Below, piece by piece: positions 1 to 6,216 of a DNA stretch of 6,566 bases (its first letter is position 1; the number at the start of each line of letters is the position of its first letter). The translations under genes and the position numbers were made by a program. The notes under the pieces were generated by a model. The model was not told where the DNA came from, made no database searches, and saw nothing but the letters and a program-made list of their open reading frames with translations. Origin of the DNA: Gammaproteobacteria bacterium (GTDB taxonomy: Bacteria > Pseudomonadota > Gammaproteobacteria > Steroidobacterales > Steroidobacteraceae); contig JASHTN010000218.1 in assembly GCA_030040525.1 (NCBI GenBank), positions 1 to 6,566 on the forward strand. The letters are read 5' to 3'.

Positions 1-322
1 AACCCGCAACATCGTGGATCGAGCGGCGCTGGCAGCGTTACCTGCCGGTGCCTATCTGGTCAATATCGCGCGCGGCGAATTGGTGGATGAAGAGGCGGTT
101 TTCTCGGCTCTGGCGACGGGTCATCTCGCGGGGGCGGGTATCGATGCCTATGTCAACGAGCCTGACATCAATCCCCGCTGGCTGGCATTCGAGAATGTTG
201 CCTTGCTGCCGCACCTGGGATCAGCAACCGTCGAGACCCGTCTCGCGATGGGCATGCGGGCCCTGGACAATCTCGATGCGTATTTCCGCGGCGAGCGGCC
301 TTGCGATCAAGTCGTGCCTTGA
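1..322 (+). CDS. D-2-hydroxyacid dehydrogenase (NAD-binding family), 3' fragment
   Basis: This is the C-terminal part of a D-isomer-specific 2-hydroxyacid dehydrogenase of the glyoxylate/hydroxypyruvate reductase type, a cytosolic enzyme that reduces 2-keto acids with NAD(P)H. The reading frame is open from the first full codon at base 2, and the true start lies left of the window; the GTG at 14 is an internal Val. About 106 residues are visible. They include the family block VNIARGELVDE of the nucleotide-binding domain, the GAGIDAYVNEP segment whose Glu (codon 158-160) matches the catalytic-triad Glu, and PHLGSAT, whose His (codon 212-214) matches the catalytic acid/base. The catalytic Arg would lie upstream and is not visible. 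The fragment ends at a normal C-terminus with TGA at 320-322, so nothing suggests a pseudogene. Substrate cannot be told from this part. A 105-bp gap separates it from the redox cluster, so operon membership is uncertain. Confidence 0.9.
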   Translation, partial: TRNIVDRAALAALPAGAYLVNIARGELVDEEAVFSALATGHLAGAGIDAYVNEPDINPRWLAFENVALLPHLGSATVETRLAMGMRALDNLDAYFRGERPCDQVVP

Positions 323-337
323 GTATCGGAGCCGCAT

Positions 338-406
338 ATGACTGCAACGCCGTTGCATTCGACCGCTAAAGAGGTCAGCGAACGAATTGGTGCCTTCACT
401 GACTGA
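338..406 (+). CDS. candidate 22-residue small ORF / leader peptide
   Basis: In the gap between the dehydrogenase and the PSD1 gene, an ATG at 338 opens a 22-codon frame ending at TGA 404-406. It is preceded by CGGAG (326-330), giving a GGAG Shine-Dalgarno 7 nt before the ATG, which is better than the site in front of the PSD1 gene at 428. The peptide begins MTATPLHST and is hydrophilic, with no membrane segment and no recognised family. It is in the same frame as the downstream PSD1 gene, separated from it by one stop and seven codons. It could be a translated leader that couples to the PSD1 gene, an N-terminal extension lost through a stop codon, or chance. The ribosome-binding site and frame are directly visible; any function is inference. 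Confidence 0.35.
   Translation: MTATPLHSTAKEVSERIGAFTD
343..357. promoter_or_regulatory. perfect 7+1+7 palindrome, candidate operator
   Basis: TGCAACG, one central C, then CGTTGCA form an exact 15-bp inverted repeat in the only intergenic gap of the window. As DNA it has the size and symmetry of a dimeric repressor or activator site. As RNA it could form a 6-bp stem with a 3-nt loop, but it has no following U-run, so it is not an intrinsic terminator. It lies inside the candidate small ORF. No convincing -35/-10 pair was found beside it, and the cognate regulator is unknown. Confidence 0.35.
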
Positions 407-427
407 CAGCTTGCGTATGAGTGGCAC

Positions 428-3400
428 ATGAGACTGCGGCATTCCATCGCGGCGGTCGCCGGTGCGGTGGCAGTCGCGGCCGGATCTTACCTTGCGTATC
501 CAAAAGTCTTTGGCCCCGCGGTGGCCGTGCAGCGGATCGATTTCAGCCGCGATATTCGTCCCATTTTCAACCAGAGCTGTGTTGCCTGTCACGGCGGCGT
601 GCGCCAGAAGAACGGCGTCTCCTTCATTTATCGCGAGGAGGCCCTGGGCAGGGGAAAGTCCGGCCGTCCGACGATTGTTCCCGGACATCCGGAGAGGTCT
701 GAGCTTATCGCCCGACTCACCACTCGCGACCCGGAGGCGCGCATGCCCTATCACGCGCCTGCGTTGCGCGCCGATCAAATCGAGCTTCTGCGGCGATGGA
801 TCAAGGAAGGGGCGCAATGGGAGGAGAACTGGTCCTTCGTGCCACCCAAACCACAAAGCTTACCCGCCGTAAAGGACGCGCAATGGCCGCGACGGCCTCT
901 CGACAGATTCATTCTTGCGCGTCTGGAAGAGGAGGGCCTTCGACCATCAGCGGAAGCCAGCAGGACGGCCCTGCTGCGCCGCGTATCCCTCGATCTGACA
1001 GGCTTGCCTCCCACGCCGGATGAACTATCCGCCTTTCTCGCCGATACGTCGTCGGACGCTTACGAAAAGCAGGTGGATCGGCTTCTAGCATCGCCGCATT
1101 ACGGCGAGCGCTGGGCGGCGATGTGGCTGGACCTCGCCCGGTACGCGGACAGCCGCGGCTACGAGCAGGATCCGGATCGCCCGATGTGGCCTTACCGGGA
1201 CTGGCTGATCAATGCGTTCAATCAGAACGTGCCGTACGACAGATTCGTGATCACCCAGTTGGCCGGAGACCTGCTGCCAAATGCCACCCTTGACGATCAA
1301 ATCGCTACGGCGTTCCATCGGCTGACGCCCGTGAACGACGAGGGCGGCACGGACGATGAGGAATTCAGATTGGTGGCCGTCATGGATCGGGTTGCCACCA
1401 CCTGGTCCGTGCTCAACGGCGTGACGATGAACTGCGTGCAATGCCACTCTCATCCCTACGACCCCATCCGCCATGTGGAGTACTACAAGTTCCTTGCCTT
1501 CTTCAACACGTCACGCGACTCTGACTTGACCGACGACTCGCCGACCATGTTGGTCCCCAAAGACCGCACTCGCCGCGGCGACGTTGCGCAGCTTATCGGC
1601 GAGGAGTCGCGGCTCTCGCAGGACATTGTGCAACGAGGACGTCGCCTGGCCGGGGACACAGCTTGGGCGCCACTTCCCGTCACGAGGGCGGTGGTGAACG
1701 AAGCTCAGGGGCTGGAGCGTAAGATCGCGCAGTTTCAGCTGGGTCGCGCAGCCGGCATCAACCCACGTGATTGGGTGGATCCGACGCCTAAAGGTGTAGA
1801 TGCATACACGGCGCTTATCTCCGACGCTCAGTCCGATTTGAAGCGTCTCGACCGCGCCGCGGCCCCCCTCCCGCTCGACATAGATCACGGGGAAGCGAGA
1901 GTCAGGGCGAACGCGCCAATCTCTTCCCACGTGGTTTATGAAATCTCGACCGGTCCAGCGCCTTCCACCGTGAGGGCGTTGCGAATCGAAATCCCGCCGC
2001 TCGATCCAAGCAAGGCGCGCCACACACCGGAAGACGGATTCATCGTCAACCAGATCGATGCCTGGGCTAGTTCCTCAAGGGGCGAGGAACGCAAGATCAG
2101 GTTCCGCTATTTCGTGCCGGATTCCACAGAAAACCTGGGATTGGAACTGAAGGCTGTGGGGACGCCCACGGATCATGTGATCGTCTCCCGGGCGGCCGGG
2201 GGGCTGCGACCGGCGCTCGGCGCTACTCTGGGTGATCGAACGCTGCCAGTTGGAATCGGCGAGTTCGCAGCCAACACCAAGCTTTTCCAGACGCGCTGGA
2301 CGATCGCGATTCCGCAAGCTCCGTTGCAGCTGGCGCCTGGAAGCTACCTGAGGGTTCAACTCACGCAGGTGCAGACCATCGCGATGAGGCCGGCGCTCGC
2401 GAGACGGGTCAGGCTCAGCACCAGCGCTGACGAGCGCTGGACGGCCCTACTGGACGACTCGACGTTTGTAACGAAGTTGAAGAGTCTCGCAGGCGTCCAA
2501 GACCGCTTGGAACATATTGCGGGCGTGCGCTTGCCGGTCATGGCGGAGGAGGCGGCCTACGAGCAGCGACAGACGTTGGAATTCGAACGGGGCAACTTCC
2601 TCACCAAGATCGGTCTCGCGCTCACGCCGGATGTGCCGGCGCTTTTTCCCAAATTGCCCGAGCACGCCCCGCGCAACCGCCTGACCCTGGCGAGATGGTT
2701 CTTCGCCCCCGGGCAGCCGCTCACCGCACGTGTCGCGGTCAATCGGTTCTGGGAGCAACTATTCGGCACGGGAATCGTTGAGACTCTGGAGGATTTCGGC
2801 AGCGTGGGTCAACCCCCTAGCCATCCGGAGTTGCTGGACTGGCTGGCGTTGCGTTTCCAGAACGATCTGCACTGGGACATCAAAGCGCTGTTACGCGAGC
2901 TGGTGACCAGCGCGACCTATCGGCAGCAGGCGAAGACCACGCCGACCCTGCTGGAGCGGGACCCTGGCAACCGCCTCCTCGCTCACGGACCGCAGCAACG
3001 CCTTACGGCGGAGATGATTCGCGATCAGGCGCTGCTGGCAAGCGGATTGCTCAACGAGGCCATGGGTGGACCGCCTGTGATGCCACCACAGCCGGCCGGC
3101 TTGTGGGCGAATCTCTCCAATAACGCCCAGTGGATCGATGCCACCGGGCCGGATCGCTATCGACGCGCGATCTATACCTACGAAAAGCGTTCCACGCCTT
3201 ATCCGAGCTACGTCACCTTCGACGGGCCTGATCACGTGGTGAGCTTGGTGCGCCGTATCCCGACAAACACGCCGTTGCAAGCGCTGGTGACATTGAACGA
3301 CCCTGTTTATCAGGAGGCCGCTGAGGCTTTGGGTAAACGCATGTTGGCGACCAGGGCGCCCGCCGCTTTGCCGACCAAGGACAAAGGGTCGGTGAGCGAC

Positions 3401-3649
3401 GCTGCTCTGCTGGATCTGCGACTGAATTTTGCGGCGCAGTGTGTGTTGTCGCGTGACCTATCGCAGCAGGAACGCGCGGCGCTGGAGCGTTTCTATGCGG
3501 ATGCCAGGCGGACGGCGTCGGGTACTGGACCGAAAGGCCATTCCAGGGCTGGATCCCAGGAGCCCCGGCGTTCCCCGACCAGTGAGCTCACGGCGCTCAC
3601 GTCAGTTGCCAGCATTCTGCTCAACCTTGATGCCGCCCTTACGAGGTGA
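428..3649 (+). CDS. PSCyt1-PSCyt2(DUF1549)-PSD1(DUF1553) planctomycete-type cytochrome protein
   Basis: This 1073-residue exported protein combines three families usually found together: PSCyt1, PSCyt2/DUF1549 and PSD1/DUF1553. A hydrophobic segment after MRLRH (about residues 6-24) is a Sec signal or N-terminal anchor, placing the rest in the periplasm. Residues 38-135 form a PSCyt1 heme-c domain with CVACH at 51-55 and a likely axial Met in RMPYHAP (Met106). Residues 157-365 are PSCyt2, with DLTGLPPTPDEL, the WLDLARYADSRGYEQD stretch and a second CXXCH, CVQCH at 336-340, followed by SHPYDPI. Residues ~481-650 are a beta-rich linker domain. Residues ~748-1000 are PSD1, with VAVNRFWEQLFGTGIV, SHPELLDWLALRF and TNTPLQAL at 946-953. 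Length is normal for the full three-domain type. ATG 428 is the only plausible start because an in-frame TGA lies at 404-406; its Shine-Dalgarno is weak (GAGTGG, 419-424). Its TGA (647-649 of the third kilobase) falls in the next gene's ribosome-binding site, indicating an operon. The reaction is unknown; a periplasmic redox role is inferred from the heme sites. Confidence 0.93.
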   Translation: MRLRHSIAAVAGAVAVAAGSYLAYPKVFGPAVAVQRIDFSRDIRPIFNQSCVACHGGVRQKNGVSFIYREEALGRGKSGRPTIVPGHPERSELIARLTTRDPEARMPYHAPALRADQIELLRRWIKEGAQWEENWSFVPPKPQSLPAVKDAQWPRRPLDRFILARLEEEGLRPSAEASRTALLRRVSLDLTGLPPTPDELSAFLADTSSDAYEKQVDRLLASPHYGERWAAMWLDLARYADSRGYEQDPDRPMWPYRDWLINAFNQNVPYDRFVITQLAGDLLPNATLDDQIATAFHRLTPVNDEGGTDDEEFRLVAVMDRVATTWSVLNGVTMNCVQCHSHPYDPIRHVEYYKFLAFFNTSRDSDLTDDSPTMLVPKDRTRRGDVAQLIGEESRLSQDIVQRGRRLAGDTAWAPLPVTRAVVNEAQGLERKIAQFQLGRAAGINPRDWVDPTPKGVDAYTALISDAQSDLKRLDRAAAPLPLDIDHGEARVRANAPISSHVVYEISTGPAPSTVRALRIEIPPLDPSKARHTPEDGFIVNQIDAWASSSRGEERKIRFRYFVPDSTENLGLELKAVGTPTDHVIVSRAAGGLRPALGATLGDRTLPVGIGEFAANTKLFQTRWTIAIPQAPLQLAPGSYLRVQLTQVQTIAMRPALARRVRLSTSADERWTALLDDSTFVTKLKSLAGVQDRLEHIAGVRLPVMAEEAAYEQRQTLEFERGNFLTKIGLALTPDVPALFPKLPEHAPRNRLTLARWFFAPGQPLTARVAVNRFWEQLFGTGIVETLEDFGSVGQPPSHPELLDWLALRFQNDLHWDIKALLRELVTSATYRQQAKTTPTLLERDPGNRLLAHGPQQRLTAEMIRDQALLASGLLNEAMGGPPVMPPQPAGLWANLSNNAQWIDATGPDRYRRAIYTYEKRSTPYPSYVTFDGPDHVVSLVRRIPTNTPLQALVTLNDPVYQEAAEALGKRMLATRAPAALPTKDKGSVSDAALLDLRLNFAAQCVLSRDLSQQERAALERFYADARRTASGTGPKGHSRAGSQEPRRSPTSELTALTSVASILLNLDAALTR
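3643..3649 (+). promoter_or_regulatory. ribosome-binding site of the DUF1501 gene, overlapping the PSD1 stop
   Basis: GAGGTGA lies 4 nt before ATG 3654, and its last three bases are the TGA stop of the PSD1 gene. This Shine-Dalgarno decides the DUF1501 start at 3654. It also implies translational coupling, because a ribosome finishing the PSD1 gene stands on the site used to start the next one. Confidence 0.7.
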
Positions 3650-3653
3650 TGCT

Positions 3654-5234
3654 ATGGCCAAAAGCGACAAGCCGCTGGGGACATCGCCCGACCATTATTC
3701 GGTTAGGGTCGGCGGCTTGACAGCAGCTACCGAGGTGCAACAGCGATTGCTGCAGGCTCAGACGCGGCGACACTTCCTGGGCACCTGCGCCACGGGCCTT
3801 GGCGCGATGTTCTTTGCGACGATGCTTGGCGGCCGAGCCTCGGCGGGTAGTGCCGCTGCGAGCACGGGAGGGGAGCCGCGCCTGAATTTCGCCCGTGATC
3901 CGGCGCGGCCGCTGGCGCCCCTGCCACCGCAATTTACCCCCAAAGCGCGGCGCATAATCTATCTGCACATGACCGGCGGTCCCAGCCAGCTCGAGCTTTT
4001 CGAGCACAAGCCGGTCTTGACGCGGTTCGATGGGCGGGATTGCCCTGCTTCCTTTCTGGCGGGAAAGCGCTTCGCATTCCTCACCGGAACGCCGAAGCTG
4101 CTCGCCTCACAATATCCCTTCCACCAAGCTGGCAAGGACGGGAACTGGATTTCTGACCGGCTTCCTTACCTCGAGCAGCACATCGACGATGTTTGCTGGA
4201 TCCGGTCCATGCATACCGACCAGTTCAACCATGCCCCGGCACAGTTGTTGATTCTGAGCGGCAATGCGCGGCTCGGCTATGCCTCGGTGGGCTCTTGGGT
4301 CACTTACGGCCTTGGAACAGAGAATCAAAATCTCCCGGGTTTCATCGTGCTGCTCTCAGGAGGCACGATTCCGGACGCCGGCAAGGGGCTGTGGGGAGCA
4401 GGCTTCCTGCCGAGCGTCTACCAAGGAGTTCAGTGCCGACCGCGCGGCGCACCGATTCTCTATCTCGACAATCCGCCGACAGTCAGCCGTGCGCTACGAC
4501 GGCGCATGCTCGATGTAATCGACGAGATCGATCGGCAGACTCACGCGGAATTCGGTAACCCCGAAACCGTCACACGTATCGCTCAATATGAGATGGCCTT
4601 TCGGATGCAGCTGGCTGCCAGCGATGCGATGGACATTCACCGCGAGCCTGCGGCCGTCTTGGCGCGGTATGGAGCCAAGCCCGGGGAATCAAGCTTCGCC
4701 AACAATTGTCTGGTCGCCCGCCGCTTGGCCGAGCGGGGGGTGCGGTTCATTCAGCTCTATCACGCCGGCTGGGACTCGCATGGCCAAGCAGCGAGTTTCG
4801 CGCTCAATCCCGGACTTGGATTCGCCGATCGCTGCCGCGACGTCGATCAGCCGACCGCCGCTCTGATCGAAGACCTTAAACGTAGCGGGATGCTGGAAGA
4901 CACTCTGCTCGTGTGGGGTGGCGAATTTGGCCGTACCTCCATGCGGGAGAACCGCGGTGGCCAACTGATGAAATGGGTAGGACGTGACCACAATCCGTCC
5001 GCCTTCACCGTTTGGATCGCCGGCGGCGGGGTGAAGGCCGGCATGAGCTACGGAGAGACGGATGACATGGGTTATGAGGTGGTCAGGGATCGCGTCGAAG
5101 TCCGCGACCTGCACGCGACGATGCTGTATCTGCTGGGATTCGATTACCACAAGCTCAATTACCCTTACCAGGGACTGGAACAGAAATTGACCGGTGTCAA
5201 CCCGGCACGCGTGGTTGCGGAGATTCTCGCGTGA
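3654..5234 (+). CDS. Tat-exported DUF1501 protein (alkaline phosphatase/sulfatase-like fold)
   Basis: This 526-residue DUF1501 protein is the usual partner of PSD1 proteins. The N-terminus carries a twin-arginine signal: TRRHFLG with Arg38-Arg39, a hydrophobic run LGAMFFATML (about residues 49-58), and ASA before a likely cleavage site after residue 64. It should therefore be folded in the cytoplasm, possibly with metal, and exported to the periplasm. The mature part holds HMTGGPS (105-111), IRSMHTDQFNHAPA, GSWVTYGLGTENQNLPGF, a WDSHG motif (373-377), GGEFGRT (422-428, Glu424), GRDHNP (443-448) and RDLHATMLYLLG near the end. These Asp/His/Glu motifs fit the metal-site pattern of the alkaline phosphatase superfamily to which DUF1501 is assigned; activity is unproven. 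The open frame extends upstream to 3429, but that part overlaps the PSD1 gene out of frame. ATG 3654, with its GAGGTGA, is the credible start. The 37-residue region before the twin arginines is unusually long; GTG 3735 is a weaker alternative start. Confidence 0.93.
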   Translation: MAKSDKPLGTSPDHYSVRVGGLTAATEVQQRLLQAQTRRHFLGTCATGLGAMFFATMLGGRASAGSAAASTGGEPRLNFARDPARPLAPLPPQFTPKARRIIYLHMTGGPSQLELFEHKPVLTRFDGRDCPASFLAGKRFAFLTGTPKLLASQYPFHQAGKDGNWISDRLPYLEQHIDDVCWIRSMHTDQFNHAPAQLLILSGNARLGYASVGSWVTYGLGTENQNLPGFIVLLSGGTIPDAGKGLWGAGFLPSVYQGVQCRPRGAPILYLDNPPTVSRALRRRMLDVIDEIDRQTHAEFGNPETVTRIAQYEMAFRMQLAASDAMDIHREPAAVLARYGAKPGESSFANNCLVARRLAERGVRFIQLYHAGWDSHGQAASFALNPGLGFADRCRDVDQPTAALIEDLKRSGMLEDTLLVWGGEFGRTSMRENRGGQLMKWVGRDHNPSAFTVWIAGGGVKAGMSYGETDDMGYEVVRDRVEVRDLHATMLYLLGFDYHKLNYPYQGLEQKLTGVNPARVVAEILA

Positions 5235-5250
5235 GACTCCCGTTCGTTGC

Positions 5251-6216
5251 GTGACTGCAGCAAGCGTCAAAGTACCGGCTTACCGGTTCCGACTGTCGCT
5301 GGCGGCTTACCTCGTCTGTGTCGTCGTGACGACCGCGCTCTTAACTGGGGTGATGATGCTGTTCAGGCCCGCACTGGCTTACTCCGTACGAGAGCTGCTT
5401 GGACTGGAACCACACCCGCGAGCAACGCCCGGTTCGTTCTATACCGTGCGGGTAGCGCCGGTACTCGAGGAGCACTGCACCGCTTGTCATGGCAAGAACA
5501 GGCAGAAGGCGAAATTGAGGTTGGACAGCTACCCCGCGATACTGCGAGGTGGCAGAGACGGGCCTGTCATCGAAGCGGGCAACCTGCACGACAGCGAGCT
5601 GTTCTCGCGGATTACGCTGCCTGCGTCTGACGACAGGGTCATGCCGCCAAGCAGCAAGCCGCCAATGCCCGCCGATGATGCAACCATCATCCGATTGTGG
5701 ATTGCAGCCGGAGCCTCGGGCGTGCTGCCCGTCTCGCAGATCAAGAACGCTCCCCCGCCAGTGGCCAAAGTCAAGTTCGTGGAAGTCGACGAGGCGGCCG
5801 TCGAGAGAGCACGCGCCGGACAATCCGAGCTCGTGAGGCGGCTGCAGAAGCGCTACCCAGGCATCATCAACTACGAGTCGCGCATGTCGGCCAACCTCGA
5901 GGTCGATGCATCGCTGTTGGGAGCCTCGTTTGGCGATGCCGATCTCAGGCAGCTAGCGCCCCTGTCGGATCACATCGTCTGGGCGGACTTCTCCGGTACG
6001 GCGCTGAGTGACGCCTCAATCGAGGTCATATTGACCATGAAGAACCTCCGGGCTTTGCGCCTGAATAATCTTCACCTCAGGAATTCCACGATCCTGCCAC
6101 TCAGCTCGCTCAAAGGTCTGCGCTCATTGACGGTCGTGGGAACTCCGATCGCGGCAGAATCCATCTCGACGCTGAGAACAGAAGGAGTCAGGGTCTACGA
6201 TGGCAACAACGGCTAA
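5251..6216 (+). CDS. membrane-anchored c-type cytochrome domain protein with LRR-like C-terminus
   Basis: Counted from GTG 5251, this is a 321-residue protein. Residues ~15-38 form one transmembrane helix (LSLAAYLVCVVVTTALLTG) preceded by basic residues, so the body should sit in the periplasm. Residues ~63-160 are a PSCyt1-type heme-c domain: CTACHG with CTACH at 76-80, then RVMPPSSKPPMP with Met131 or Met139 as candidate axial ligand, then the closing IIRLWIAAGAS helix. A charged helical linker (~170-205) leads to four consecutive 24-residue leucine-rich-like units at about 218-241, 242-265, 266-289 and 290-313. The cytochrome domain resembles the one at the N-terminus of the PSD1 protein. 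The start is uncertain: the frame is open from GTG 5194, inside the DUF1501 gene, and neither GTG has a good Shine-Dalgarno. I chose 5251 because it leaves a short basic N-terminus before the helix and lies just after the DUF1501 stop. It probably passes or receives electrons, with the repeats as a docking surface (inference). Confidence 0.88.
   Translation: MTAASVKVPAYRFRLSLAAYLVCVVVTTALLTGVMMLFRPALAYSVRELLGLEPHPRATPGSFYTVRVAPVLEEHCTACHGKNRQKAKLRLDSYPAILRGGRDGPVIEAGNLHDSELFSRITLPASDDRVMPPSSKPPMPADDATIIRLWIAAGASGVLPVSQIKNAPPPVAKVKFVEVDEAAVERARAGQSELVRRLQKRYPGIINYESRMSANLEVDASLLGASFGDADLRQLAPLSDHIVWADFSGTALSDASIEVILTMKNLRALRLNNLHLRNSTILPLSSLKGLRSLTVVGTPIAAESISTLRTEGVRVYDGNNG
6181..6187 (+). 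promoter_or_regulatory. ribosome-binding site of the cytochrome b gene
   Basis: GAAGGAG sits inside the end of the LRR-tailed cytochrome gene, 12 nt before ATG 6200. The spacing is a little long, but it is the strongest purine-rich site near this start and supports choosing ATG 6200. Confidence 0.5.

Noticed and set aside
343..357. Intrinsic terminator after the dehydrogenase
   Set aside because: The stem is only 6 bp and no T-run follows, so it does not qualify as a rho-independent terminator.
323..427. Sigma-70-like promoter in the gap, for example TTCACT (394-399) with TATGAG (416-421)
   Set aside because: Both boxes match the consensus poorly, and the predicted transcript start would fall almost on the PSD1 start codon, so I do not call it.
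221..856. Reverse-strand open frame of 211 codons
   Set aside because: It lies across the dehydrogenase end, the gap and the PSCyt1 domain. Its translation is Arg-rich, low in structure and matches no family; it is the antisense shadow of well-supported genes.
3429..3653. N-terminal extension of the DUF1501 frame into the PSD1 gene
   Set aside because: It overlaps the conserved PSD1 C-terminus in another frame, is Arg/Pro-rich, would bury the Tat signal far inside the protein, and lacks the clear Shine-Dalgarno seen before 3654.
4689..5270. Reverse-strand open frame of 193 codons
   Set aside because: It is antisense to the conserved C-terminal motifs of DUF1501 and has no recognisable domain or ribosome-binding site; a typical GC-rich shadow frame.
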